Both the position numbers and the translations under genes were made by a program. The notes under the pieces were generated by a model that did no database searches, had not been told where the DNA came from, and saw nothing but the letters and a program-made list of their open reading frames with translations. A stretch of 64,000 bases of DNA from Croceimicrobium sp965279135 (GTDB lineage: Bacteria > Bacteroidota > Bacteroidia > Flavobacteriales > Schleiferiaceae): positions 2,294,001 to 2,358,000 of the forward strand of contig OZ257133.1 in the NCBI GenBank assembly GCA_965279135.1, written 5' to 3'. Every line of letters starts with the position of its first letter. Position 1 is the stretch's first letter. Shown here piece after piece: positions 24,125-32,381 of this stretch.

Positions 24125-24337
24125 TTGTTTATATGCTTACAATACCTTTTGTTAACCAACTAATGGCGTAGGGATAAACCCAGAAATAAGTAGCGACTAA
24201 CGAAGCACGGTTTAAAGCTCTTTGAAGATAATCAAGAATGCGTTCATTCAAAACCACGTCTTAGAAGAAGATTGAATGAACAGCGACTATCTAAATTTAA
24301 AGCAAAAAATGTTTCGGTAATGATCCAGCGATAAAAG
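24125..24337 (-). repeat. repeat S2 (attI-like upstream module repeat)
   Basis: About 210 bases resembling S1. It has the same 10-base inverted repeat GTTCATTCAA (24242-24251) / TTGAATGAAC (24272-24281) with a 20-base loop, and the same flank up to the first cassette. Homology to S1 ends at the GTT core at 24122-24124. It lies between the tRNA-Leu terminator and cassette C1, where an integron would have its attI site, but no integrase reading frame is found here. Confidence 0.65.
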
Positions 24338-24375
24338 AAAAACCCTCGCTAATCCTCCGATCAACAAGGGTTTTT
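24337..24375 (-). terminator. terminator of tRNA-Leu
   Basis: Minus-strand stem CCCTTGTTGATC pairs over 12 positions (including G.T pairs) with GATTAGCGAGGG around a GGAG loop, flanked by AAAAA before and TTTTT after. Copies of this hairpin recur at DR2 and, degraded, at DR3. Confidence 0.8.
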
Positions 24376-24378
24376 AAA

Positions 24379-24467
24379 TGGTGCCCCAGGCGGGACTTGA
24401 ACCCGCACGGCCGTTGCTGGCCACGGGATTTTAAGTCCCGCGTGTCTACCAATTCCACCACCAGGGC
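24379..24467 (-). tRNA. tRNA-Leu (anticodon TAA)
   Basis: Cloverleaf with 7-pair acceptor stem (GCCCTGG with CTGGGGC, two G.T pairs), anticodon loop CTTAAAA giving TAA, a long variable arm (TGGCCAGCAACGGCC), T-arm GCGGG-TTCAAGT-CCCGC and encoded CCA. Its 3' end is the apparent target of the cassette modules. Confidence 0.95.
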
Positions 24468-24528
24468 GGTTTATTTAGGGCCTAGAAAATAGAATCTAGA
24501 GCCTAGAACCTTTGCACCCTATGCAGTC

Positions 24529-24553
24529 AAAAAAAAGCCCTCTCGGGAGGGCC
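24529..24553 (-). terminator. terminator after tRNA-Gly
   Basis: Minus-strand hairpin GGCCCTC-CCGA-GAGGGC followed by eight T. It lies between the two tRNA genes, so tRNA-Leu may depend on partial read-through or an unseen promoter. Confidence 0.75.
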
Positions 24554-24554
24554 T

Positions 24555-24630
24555 TGGAGCGGGAGACGGGATTCGAACCCGCGACCCCAACCTTGGCAAG
24601 GTTGTGCTCTACCAACTGAGCTACTCTCGC
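24555..24630 (-). tRNA. tRNA-Gly (anticodon GCC)
   Basis: Anticodon loop TTGCCAA gives GCC. D-arm, T-arm (GCGGG-TTCGAAT-CCCGT) and encoded CCA are normal. The acceptor stem GCGAGAG against CTCCCGC has an A.C mismatch at the fourth pair, where G-C is usual. Confidence 0.9.
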
Positions 24631-24672
24631 ATTACGAGGCTTATCAAAAGATAGGCTTTCGCTTTGGGTCGG

Positions 24673-24680
24673 CAAATATA
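24673..24680 (-). promoter_or_regulatory. -7 box of the tRNA promoter
   Basis: TATATTTG on the minus strand fits TAnnTTTG exactly and lies about 43 bases upstream of tRNA-Gly. A TTTA at about the -33 distance is only a partial match. Confidence 0.5.
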
Positions 24681-24706
24681 CTATTGTTTTAGCTACCTAA
24701 ACAAGG

Positions 24707-27304
24707 CTAGCCGCCAATTTTTTTCTTGATTTCATTGAGCTTCATCAAGGCTTCTACCGGAGTGAGGGTATTAATATCCAGATTCTCCAATTCCTTGCGG
24801 ATCTCTTCCAAAATAGGATCATCCAACTGGAAAAAACTCAACTGCATTTCCTGATTCTGCTGCTTCAATTTCGCAGCTTCCTCCCCTCCTGCTCTGCTGG
24901 CTTCCAATTCTTTTAAAATGCGCTCAGAACGATCTAAAACCAGGCTGGGCATGCCCGCCATCTTAGCCACATGGATTCCAAAACTGTGGGCACTACCGCC
25001 GGGTTTAAGCTTGCGCATGAAGATGATGCGATCCCCGAGCTCTTTAACGGATACATTGTAATTACGAATCCGCTCGAACTGACTCTCCATTTCATTCAAC
25101 TCATGATAATGGGTAGCAAATAGGGTTTTGGCCCGGGCAGGATGCTGATGTATAAATTCTGCAATACTCCAGGCAATACTGATCCCATCATAAGTACTGG
25201 TTCCACGACCAATCTCATCTAATAGTACCAGGCTACGCTCAGAGAGATTGTTCAGGATACTCGCTGTCTCATTCATCTCTACCATAAAGGTCGATTCACC
25301 TTGAGAGATATTATCGGAAGCTCCAACCCGCACAAAGACCTTATCTAAAATGCCGAGCTCGGCTTTGGCGGCCGGCACGAATGAACCGATCTGTGCCATG
25401 AGGCAAATCAAGGCGGTTTGTCGCAACAAGGCCGATTTACCACTCATATTAGGACCGGTTATCATCAGTATTTGCTGGGCTTCCCGGTCTAAAAACACAT
25501 CATTGGCAATGTACTCTTCACCCGCTTTTAAGTTCTTCTCAATTACCGGATGGCGTCCCGCCTCGATCCGGATGGAGAACTGTTCTTGCATCAGCGGTTT
25601 ATGGTAATTATTACGCTGAGCTAAAAAGGCAAAACCCGCTAAACAGTCTAATTCCGATAGCCTTCGGGCATTTTGCTGAATCAAATCCAATTCCTGAGCA
25701 AGGCTTTCCAGGAGTTGCTGATATAAAGACTGCTCCAGAGCGGTGGTCTTCTCCTCTGCCTGTAAAATCTTTTGCTCATACTCCTTCAATTCGGGAGTGA
25801 TATAGCGCTCGGCATTTACCAGGGTTTGCTTGCGAATCCAGTCTTCTGGCACCTTGTCCTTCTGACTATTACGCACTTCCAGATAATAACCAAAGACATT
25901 ATTAAAGGCAATCTTTAAATTGCTAATGCCGGTTTGCTCGGTCTCCCTTTGCTGAATTTCCAGCAACTTTTCTTTACCATGATATAAGAGATGGCGGTAT
26001 TCATCTAATTCGGTAGATACACCATCTCGGATGTACTCTCCCTTGGCGAGATTGTTTTGGGGATCATCTTTTAGGGTTTTTCGAATCTGCTCAATAAGAC
26101 TTTCGGCTCCTCGCATTTTTTCAGCGATAGCTGTAAGCGCATCCGGACCATGAGTACACAAAGTCTTCACCTGATCCGATAGTTCCAGGGTGCGTGAAAG
26201 CTGAATCAACTCCCGAGGTAATATTTTAAGGGTACTGATTTTCCCAGCCAGGCGCTCCAAATCGGCCATCTCCCCCAGGGCCTCACGCAATTGACTCAAT
26301 AATTCAGGTTGATGATAACAGGCATCCACCGCATCGTGTCTCTGCGTCAAATCTTGTAGGTCGACCAGTGGCATCGCTAACCAGCGGTATAGCATTCGAG
26401 ACCCCATAGGAGTATTGCACTGATTAATGACGTCCAGGAGGCTTTTCCCTTCATCGCCATTCGCCTGAAAGAGCTCCAAATTGCGGATGGTGAAACGATC
26501 CATCCACATGAAATTCTGATGGTCTATCCGACTAAGACCACGAATATGATCTAAACGATTATGATGAGTTTCTTTTAAGTAATGGAAGATGGCACCGCAG
26601 GCCGTTAGAGCTTCAGGCATTTCCTCCACCCCGAATCCCTTTAAGGAAGCGGTTTTAAAATGGTCTAATAGAATTTGCTCTGCAAAGTCGAACTGAAAAA
26701 TCCAATCATCCAATGCAAAGGGATAAGCCGAGGATGATATCTTTTCTTCATAGACCTTTCGATGGGTTTTAGAAAAAAGCATTTCCGCCGGCCTTAAACT
26801 CTGGATCAATTTATCCACCTGATCCATGTTCCCTTGAGCCAGCATCACTTCGCCGGTAGAAATATCACAAAAAGCCACTCCCTGAACCGCCGATCCCAGG
26901 TGTACAGAACAGAGAAAGTTGTTTTCGCCGCTATTCAAAACCTGATCACTGGTGCTTAATCCCGGAGTGACTAATTCAGTGATGCCGCGCTTTACAATTT
27001 TCTTTGTTTGCTTGGGATCTTCTAATTGATCGCAAATAGCTACCCTTCTACCTGCTCTTACCAATTTAGGCAAATAAGTATCCAAAGAATGATGGGGAAA
27101 ACCGGCAAGTTCTATATCCGCCGCTGCTCCATTGGAGCGCTTTGTTAGAACGATACCCAGAATCCGGCTGGCATCAATCGCATCTTCACCAAAAGTCTCA
27201 TAGAAGTCTCCTACTCTAAAGAGCAGGATAGCATCAGGATGTTTTTCCTTGATTTCCCCATACTGTTTCATGAGCGGGGTAACGGTTTTCTTTTTGGCGG
27301 CCAA
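24707..27304 (-). CDS. mutS: DNA mismatch repair ATPase MutS
   Basis: About 865 residues of canonical MutS, which finds mismatched bases and recruits MutL. The N-terminal mismatch-reading motif is RVGDFYETFGEDA (Phe-x-Glu wedge). The Walker A is ITGPNMSGKSALLRQ, the signature STFMVEMNETASILNN and Walker B LVLLDEIGRGTSTYDG; ATHYHEL follows. The C-terminal clamp-binding motif QLSFFQLDD is present. There is no ATG before the conserved N-terminus; the family normally starts just before KKKTVTPLMKQY, so I take the TTG at 27304 as start (an open frame continues 33 bases upstream to another TTG). Divergent from the methyltransferase gene 39 bases away. Confidence 0.93.
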   Translation of the reverse strand: MAAKKKTVTPLMKQYGEIKEKHPDAILLFRVGDFYETFGEDAIDASRILGIVLTKRSNGAAADIELAGFPHHSLDTYLPKLVRAGRRVAICDQLEDPKQTKKIVKRGITELVTPGLSTSDQVLNSGENNFLCSVHLGSAVQGVAFCDISTGEVMLAQGNMDQVDKLIQSLRPAEMLFSKTHRKVYEEKISSSAYPFALDDWIFQFDFAEQILLDHFKTASLKGFGVEEMPEALTACGAIFHYLKETHHNRLDHIRGLSRIDHQNFMWMDRFTIRNLELFQANGDEGKSLLDVINQCNTPMGSRMLYRWLAMPLVDLQDLTQRHDAVDACYHQPELLSQLREALGEMADLERLAGKISTLKILPRELIQLSRTLELSDQVKTLCTHGPDALTAIAEKMRGAESLIEQIRKTLKDDPQNNLAKGEYIRDGVSTELDEYRHLLYHGKEKLLEIQQRETEQTGISNLKIAFNNVFGYYLEVRNSQKDKVPEDWIRKQTLVNAERYITPELKEYEQKILQAEEKTTALEQSLYQQLLESLAQELDLIQQNARRLSELDCLAGFAFLAQRNNYHKPLMQEQFSIRIEAGRHPVIEKNLKAGEEYIANDVFLDREAQQILMITGPNMSGKSALLRQTALICLMAQIGSFVPAAKAELGILDKVFVRVGASDNISQGESTFMVEMNETASILNNLSERSLVLLDEIGRGTSTYDGISIAWSIAEFIHQHPARAKTLFATHYHELNEMESQFERIRNYNVSVKELGDRIIFMRKLKPGGSAHSFGIHVAKMAGMPSLVLDRSERILKELEASRAGGEEAAKLKQQNQEMQLSFFQLDDPILEEIRKELENLDINTLTPVEALMKLNEIKKKIGG

Positions 27305-27343
27305 TTTGAAGTAATTTGCGAGCAAGCTAAAATACAAAGCGCC

Positions 27344-27868
27344 ATGAGAAAGCTGCGGATGAGCGAGCTAAATAGACTATCAGTTGAAGACTTTAAGAAA
27401 ACCGAAAAATTCCCTTTCCGTATCGCCCTGGATGAAGTGCGAAGTACCCTCAATGTGGGCTCAGTTTTCCGCACCGCTGATGCCTTTAAATGCGAGAAAA
27501 TCTATCTGGGTGGTCTGAGCCCAACCCCGAATAAAGAAATGAATAAAACGGCTCTGGGAGCAACCGATGCCGTTGAATGGGAATCGTGTCCTGAGGGTCT
27601 AGCCCACCTGGTAAAACTGAAAAAAGAGGGATTTCAGATCTGGTGCGTAGAACAATGCGAGGGATCCATTCCGCTCCAGGCATGGACACCAGATTTGCAG
27701 CAAAAGCAAGTCTTTGTTTTTGGCAATGAGGTAAGTGGGGTGAGTGATGAATTGCTGGCTATCTGTGATGGAGCGATTGAGATCCCACAATTCGGCACGA
27801 AGCATTCCCTTAACATCTCGGTAAGCGCGGGAATCCTGATCTGGGATTACATCAAAAAAATGCTATAA
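27344..27868 (+). CDS. SpoU/TrmH-family RNA 2'-O-methyltransferase
   Basis: About 174 residues from the ATG at 27344. SPOUT-fold motifs: LDEVRSTLNVGSVFRTADAF (motif 1), TALGATDAVEWE, FVFGNEVSGVSDELLAICDG (motif 2 with the knot's E-x-x-G) and IEIPQFGTKHSLNISVSAGI (motif 3). It transfers a methyl group from AdoMet to a ribose in tRNA or rRNA. It lacks an extra N-terminal RNA-binding domain, so it is the short TrmH-like type; target nucleotide unknown. An open frame extends 35 codons upstream into mutS and was not used. Confidence 0.88.
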   Translation: MRKLRMSELNRLSVEDFKKTEKFPFRIALDEVRSTLNVGSVFRTADAFKCEKIYLGGLSPTPNKEMNKTALGATDAVEWESCPEGLAHLVKLKKEGFQIWCVEQCEGSIPLQAWTPDLQQKQVFVFGNEVSGVSDELLAICDGAIEIPQFGTKHSLNISVSAGILIWDYIKKML

Positions 27869-27903
27869 AAAAAGTCCCCCCGGCTTAGCCGAGGGGACTT
27901 CTT
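27865..27903 (-). terminator. terminator of the OmpA-family gene
   Basis: Stem AAGTCCCC ... GGGGACTT with an extra inner CGGCTAAGCCG stem, followed on the minus strand by seven T. It lies between two convergent genes and is positioned for the minus-strand gene. Confidence 0.75.
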
Positions 27904-27922
27904 GTAATATCTAAGCTTCTAC

Positions 27923-29338
27923 TTATTTAACGCTTACGTCAACACGACGGTTAACATTGTTACGTCCATTTGCTAAAGGATTAGACTCTCCTTCAGACTG
28001 AGTAGAAATACGGTTGGCATCGATACCGAATACCTGAACCAATTCGTCTTTTACTTCATCAGCACGACGCTGACCTAATTTTTTGTTGTAATCCTCAGGA
28101 CCAGAACCATCAGTATATCCAGTCAATACGATGTTAACATCAGGATTAGCTTTCAATGCATTAGCGATAGCCGCTAAACGTAAGTAGTTAGCATCACTAA
28201 CAGTAGCACTGTTAAAGCTGAAGAATACAGATGGTAAGTAAGCTCCAACTGCTCCACCGTTTCCGCTTCCGGAAGTAGCACTTGCTACAGAGATACCTTT
28301 GAAGTTAACCAAAGCTCCGGCAGGAGTATTAGGCTCAGCATCCATATAATCACCTACACCATCACCGTCAGAGTCAACCATACGACCTTGATCGTCAACT
28401 TTAGCACCTTTAGCGGTGAAAGGATCAGCATCAAGATAGTCAGGAATTCCGTCGCCATCAACATCAAGAGGAGCTCCGTTAGGACCAACATTTACGTCGG
28501 CTGGAGTATTGTTATCCTGATCGAATAGGTTGCTTACACCATCACCGTCATCATCATTAACCAACTTGGCGTAGTTGTTTTTGATCTCGGTCATCTCAGC
28601 GAAAACACCTTCGAATGGGCTGTAATAAACGATAGACTCTTTGTCCTCGCTACCGAAGTTATAAGCCACACCAGCTCCGAAATAACCGAAGAAATCTGCG
28701 GCCATAATTCCAGAACGGGCATCAGCATTATCAATACCCATGAAAGTATGACGGTAAAGAATATCTAAATCCCAATCGCTGTTTAACTGGTATTTGTAGA
28801 TTAATTGCAATGGAACTACAGTGGTAAATGCACGGTCAGAACCTGCTACAGAGCTTACCTGCATTCCTGCTTCATTGTAACCGATCGCGTCTAGAGAAGT
28901 AGCTCCTAAACCAATACTAAATAAAAGCGCATGCTTCCGATCATAGTCCTTTCCATAAAGGAACATGTTGCTCAAGTTGAAGATCGCGTTGATGTCTGCA
29001 TCAATGTAGTCTCCTTCGAAATAGAAATCAACGTCTGTTCCAGAGGTTTGATGAAAACCAGCTGATCCCATCACACCAACAGTAGGACTAAACCAGTAGT
29101 TTAGGTTACCACGAACTCCGATTTCAAAACCACCAACACCGCTAGGCATTGCATCGGTTTTATCACCAAAGAAATAACTAGGTGCATCACCTAAAGAAGC
29201 CGTTGCTCCAACATTTAATCCCATGGACCAATGCTTGAAGTTACTTCTATGTGCTTCAGATAGACGCGCTTCGCCGTCCTGAGCATTCAAACTTGCGGTC
29301 ATTAATAAACCACCGAAAAGTAATCCTAATCTTTTCAT
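27923..29338 (-). CDS. OmpA-family outer-membrane protein with TSP3-like repeats
   Basis: A 471-residue outer-membrane protein. Signal peptide about 1-19 (ending ASLNAQ). An N-terminal eight-strand-like barrel covers about 30-225. A calcium-binding thrombospondin-3-like linker follows (DDDGDGVSNLFDQDNNTPAD, DVDGDGIPDYLDADP, DSDGDGVGDYMDAEP). The C-terminal OmpA peptidoglycan domain at about 365-470 has the hallmark VNIVLTGYTDGSGPEDYNKK and LGQRRADEVKDEL. This layout is the usual major porin-like protein of Bacteroidota, joining outer membrane to peptidoglycan. Has a near-perfect promoter and its own terminator, so it is likely strongly expressed alone. Confidence 0.9.
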   Translation of the reverse strand: MKRLGLLFGGLLMTASLNAQDGEARLSEAHRSNFKHWSMGLNVGATASLGDAPSYFFGDKTDAMPSGVGGFEIGVRGNLNYWFSPTVGVMGSAGFHQTSGTDVDFYFEGDYIDADINAIFNLSNMFLYGKDYDRKHALLFSIGLGATSLDAIGYNEAGMQVSSVAGSDRAFTTVVPLQLIYKYQLNSDWDLDILYRHTFMGIDNADARSGIMAADFFGYFGAGVAYNFGSEDKESIVYYSPFEGVFAEMTEIKNNYAKLVNDDDGDGVSNLFDQDNNTPADVNVGPNGAPLDVDGDGIPDYLDADPFTAKGAKVDDQGRMVDSDGDGVGDYMDAEPNTPAGALVNFKGISVASATSGSGNGGAVGAYLPSVFFSFNSATVSDANYLRLAAIANALKANPDVNIVLTGYTDGSGPEDYNKKLGQRRADEVKDELVQVFGIDANRISTQSEGESNPLANGRNNVNRRVDVSVK

Positions 29339-29381
29339 AAACTATAAAAGGTTAAGTAGTTGCGCTTATACAATTACCCCG

Positions 29382-29411
29382 CAAAAGTACTAAAACTGCG
29401 ATAACGGCAAA
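29382..29411 (-). promoter_or_regulatory. strong Bacteroidota promoter of the OmpA-family gene
   Basis: Minus strand: TTTG (29408-29411), 18 bases, then TACTTTTG (29382-29389), a perfect TTTG / TAnnTTTG pair. Start of transcription would be near 29376, giving a leader of about 38 bases. Confidence 0.75.
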
Positions 29412-29467
29412 TAAAAATGATGCTTTCAAAAAGATTTAATATTCAATTAGGAAATAGATAAATCTCC

Positions 29468-30064
29468 TTAAATCGAGTGAATTTGTTCAATCAGCGATGT
29501 AACCGCCGTTTCAGAGTGTAAAAAATCCACTTCCTCGGCTTCAACTCTAAGAATTTTACCCTCCCAAAAGTGCTTTAAATAGTAGGAATAACGTTCTGTT
29601 AACCTCTCTAGATACTCGGTTTGGAGGTTTTGCTCATAGGAACGACCGCGCTTCTTGATGTTTTCCTGCAAGGCCGGATAACTTTTATTGAGGTAAATGA
29701 TCAGGTCCGGTTGCCGAATATTGTAAAAAGCCATCTGCCAGAATTCACGATATAATCTAAATTCATCCTGACTTAAATTATTCTGGGCAAAGATTAAACT
29801 CTTAAAGGGAGCATAATCGGCAATGATATAGGACTGGAAGAGATCACCCGAACTGGGGATTTCTGACAATTGATGGTAGCGATCGGCAAGGAATGCCATC
29901 TCTACCGAAAAGGCATAACGCTCCTGATCGGCATAAAACTTCTCCAGAAATGGATTATCAGCAAACTCCTCTAAGACCAGCCGGCCCTTAAGCTGCTTAG
30001 ATAAAAGCTTGGCCAAGGTGGTTTTACCGGCTCCAATATTTCCTTCTATTGCGATATACTTCAA
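29468..30064 (-). CDS. deoxynucleoside kinase
   Basis: A 198-residue kinase that adds the 5' phosphate to deoxynucleosides for dNTP salvage. Motifs: P-loop IEGNIGAGKTTLAK (about residues 6-19), the VLEEFADNPFLEKFY acidic segment, DRYHQL (ERS/DRS-like), YLNKSYPALQENIKKRGRSY lid region. The start is a TTG whose last bases overlap the TGA stop of folK (TTGA), so the two genes are translationally coupled. A second, different copy is at 37216-37830. In Bacteroidota such pairs can form a heterodimer; whether that holds here is not known. Confidence 0.85.
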   Translation of the reverse strand: MKYIAIEGNIGAGKTTLAKLLSKQLKGRLVLEEFADNPFLEKFYADQERYAFSVEMAFLADRYHQLSEIPSSGDLFQSYIIADYAPFKSLIFAQNNLSQDEFRLYREFWQMAFYNIRQPDLIIYLNKSYPALQENIKKRGRSYEQNLQTEYLERLTERYSYYLKHFWEGKILRVEAEEVDFLHSETAVTSLIEQIHSI

Positions 30065-30564
30065 ACCGCTAGCTTTTTAATTCGAGCTGCTTCATCGCCC
30101 AGTTTATCTAAATGCTGTTGATAGGGAATGCCCGTTCCAGGCTCTAATAATTGCGGAGCTAATTCTAATAATGGCATTAAGGCAAAGGATCTTTCAGAAA
30201 GACCTTTCTGAGGAATAGTCAAACTTGGACTATCAATAATCTGATCGCCAAAAAGCAAAATATCTATATCAATCAATCGATCCTCATAAACTTCTGCATT
30301 GAGTCTCACTCTACCTACCGCAGACTCTAAATCAAGTAGTTGCGTTAAAAGCTCAGCGGAACTAAGACTCGTTTCGATCTCTAAAACCTGATTGTAAAAC
30401 AAATTTTCGCTCGACATTTTCCAAGGTGGTGTAATATATAGGGAAGATTGTCTACCAATACTTGTGAAACTGTTTAGCATCTGCCGAACCTGAGTAAAGG
30501 TTTTAGGGGGATCTCCAAGATTAGCACCCAGTAGTAGGTAAATACCCTGAACAACTTTCGACAA
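30061..30564 (-). CDS. folK: 2-amino-4-hydroxy-6-hydroxymethyldihydropteridine pyrophosphokinase
   Basis: A 167-residue HPPK, which transfers pyrophosphate from ATP to 6-hydroxymethyl-dihydropterin in folate synthesis. Diagnostic segments: YLLLGANLGDPPKTF at the start, SLYITPPWKMSSENLFYNQV, and RLIDIDILLFGDQIIDSPSL with the metal-binding DIDILLF. Length is normal. The start appears to be TTG at 30564; no ATG is in reach. Overlaps the downstream kinase gene. Confidence 0.9.
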   Translation of the reverse strand: MSKVVQGIYLLLGANLGDPPKTFTQVRQMLNSFTSIGRQSSLYITPPWKMSSENLFYNQVLEIETSLSSAELLTQLLDLESAVGRVRLNAEVYEDRLIDIDILLFGDQIIDSPSLTIPQKGLSERSFALMPLLELAPQLLEPGTGIPYQQHLDKLGDEAARIKKLAV

Positions 30565-30617
30565 ACCGTAGTATTATTTAATATTGCTTAAGAGAAGGCA
30601 AAACTAATTCATCGAAA

Positions 30618-32381
30618 ATGAAAACATTCCTAAAAATGCTACTTGCTTCCATCCTGGGAGGAGGTATCTTAATTTTTCTAATCTTCATCCTAATCGCTTC
30701 CCTGGCTTCTATATCAAGCCCACAATTGGAAGTTCAGGAAAACACCGTTCTAAAAATTGACCTTAATGGATCGATTGTAGATCGCGCCCAGAATAATCCA
30801 TTCGAAAGCTTTGATCCTATTTCCGGAAACGTAGAATCTGCTACCGGTTTGGATCACATCATCAGTGCTTTGAATGCCGCCAAGGACGACCCAAAAATTA
30901 AAGGGGTATTCCTGGATGGTGGAGTGCCAATGGCCGGAAGTGCTACTCTTCAAGACGTGCGTGAAGCTCTTTTGGATTTTAAATCCAGCGGAAAATTCAT
31001 TTATGGTTATAGCGAAATCCTCACCCAAAAAGGACTATTTGTGGCCAGTGTAGCCGATTCCTTCCTCATTAATCCGGAAGGCATCATTGAATTCTCCGGT
31101 CTCAGCGCCAGTGTAACTTATTACCGCGAAGCTCTGGATAAAATCGGTTTAAAGCCGGTTGTTCTTCGTGCCACTGGTAACAAGTTTAAAAGTGCGGTTG
31201 AACCTTTTCTAAGTGATACCATGAGTTCCGCTAACCGTATGCAGCTTACTGAATTGATCAACTCTGTATGGGGTAATTATCTGGAAGATCTTTCCAGCAG
31301 CACTGGCATTAGCAAGGAAGAATTGAATTCTATGGCAGACGGACTGGTTACTCGTCCGGATTTAGCCTCATCAAAAGGCTTGGTGGACGGCATGGCCTAT
31401 CAGGATCAGGTCCATGATATGTTGAGTTCCGCTGTCGAGGTGAGCAGCATTTCCTCCGTTAACTTCATTAGCCCGGCAAAATACGCTGGTAATCTAGACC
31501 TCAACGGAAGTAAAGAATACAATGACCAACGCGTAGCGGTGATTTTTGCTCAAGGAGAAATTCAGAGCGGTGAAGGATCAGAATACGTGATTGGTTCAGA
31601 AAGAATTGCCCGTGCAATTCGTAAGGCCCGTAAAAACGATAAAGTAAAAGCTATTGTCTTAAGAGTTAACAGTCCTGGTGGAAGTGCCTTAGCTTCGGAA
31701 GTGATCTGGAGAGAAATGGATTTGGCTCGTAAAGAAAAGCCCGTGATTGCCTCTATGGGTGATGTGGCCGCCAGCGGTGGATACTATATCTCTTGCTATG
31801 CGGATACGATCCTGGCCCAAGAAAACACGATTACAGGAAGCATCGGTGCATTTGGACTGTTCTTCACCGCAGAGGAATTGCTTCATGATAAGTTGGGAAT
31901 CAATATAGAGACCGTAACTACTAATGAGCATTCTGATTTAGGAACGATCGATCGCGATTTAAGTCCATCCGAAAGAGCTATTCTTATCCGTCAGGTTGAT
32001 GAGATTTACGGCACCTTTAAACAGAGGGTTGCTGATGGCCGAGGAATGGATGTTGCCGAGGTGGATCGCCTGGGACAAGGCCGGGTATATACCGGAGAAA
32101 AGGCTATGGAACTAGGATTAGTAGATATGATGGGTGGACTGGATGAAGCAGTGGCTATCGCCGCTGAAAAAGCAGGTATTGCAGATTCGTATCAAGTAGT
32201 AAACTACCCTGAATTGGAAGATCCGTTCGAAGCATTCCTGAAAGAATTTAGCGAGGGCTTTGGCTCCAGTCAGATTGAAAAGGAACTTGGTCAATATGCT
32301 TACTACCTTGATCTAATCAAGAACGCCGAAAAGCGTCAGGGCTTCCAAACTCGTTTGGAGTATGACCTGCAAATTGATTAA
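30618..32381 (+). CDS. sppA: signal peptide peptidase SppA (67 kDa type)
   Basis: A 587-residue membrane-bound serine peptidase that degrades leftover signal peptides. One N-terminal membrane span (about 6-32) is followed by two tandem S49 (ClpP-like) domains. The C-terminal domain carries the nucleophile Ser356 in LRVNSPGGSALASEV and ASGGYYISCYAD; the N-terminal domain (GLFVASVADSFLINPEG) should supply the lysine base as in the E. coli enzyme. Full length for the long-form family. The stop overlaps the ATG of the next gene by one base (TAATG). Confidence 0.92.
   Translation: MKTFLKMLLASILGGGILIFLIFILIASLASISSPQLEVQENTVLKIDLNGSIVDRAQNNPFESFDPISGNVESATGLDHIISALNAAKDDPKIKGVFLDGGVPMAGSATLQDVREALLDFKSSGKFIYGYSEILTQKGLFVASVADSFLINPEGIIEFSGLSASVTYYREALDKIGLKPVVLRATGNKFKSAVEPFLSDTMSSANRMQLTELINSVWGNYLEDLSSSTGISKEELNSMADGLVTRPDLASSKGLVDGMAYQDQVHDMLSSAVEVSSISSVNFISPAKYAGNLDLNGSKEYNDQRVAVIFAQGEIQSGEGSEYVIGSERIARAIRKARKNDKVKAIVLRVNSPGGSALASEVIWREMDLARKEKPVIASMGDVAASGGYYISCYADTILAQENTITGSIGAFGLFFTAEELLHDKLGINIETVTTNEHSDLGTIDRDLSPSERAILIRQVDEIYGTFKQRVADGRGMDVAEVDRLGQGRVYTGEKAMELGLVDMMGGLDEAVAIAAEKAGIADSYQVVNYPELEDPFEAFLKEFSEGFGSSQIEKELGQYAYYLDLIKNAEKRQGFQTRLEYDLQID

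Larger units (their letters stand above)
18238..24378 (-). mobile_element. module A: six-cassette integron-like unit next to tRNA-Leu
   Basis: Read on the minus strand: tRNA-Leu terminator, repeat S2 (24125-24337), cassettes C1 (23053-24123), C2 (21930-23052), C3 (21164-21929), C4 (20166-21163), C5 (18977-20165) and C6 (18530-18976), repeat R2 (18297-18538), DR2. All genes are on the minus strand, one per cassette, with no separate promoters obvious. Boundaries are defined by attC-like cores. No integrase, transposase or relaxase gene lies in it or beside it. Coordinates of cassette ends come from the position of the GTT-like core and are good to a few bases. Confidence 0.7.

Noticed and set aside
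15505..24390. CRISPR array as an explanation for the repeats
   Set aside because: The repeats are 90-240 bases, imperfect, 0.6-1.2 kb apart and separated by genes; there are no cas genes.
15505..24390. Prophage or phage satellite integrated at tRNA-Leu
   Set aside because: Only one tail-collar-like domain is present, on a lipoprotein. No integrase, terminase, capsid, portal or replication gene was found.
27239..27343. Longer N-terminus for the SpoU-type methyltransferase
   Set aside because: It lies antisense to the mutS N-terminus and shows no methyltransferase features.
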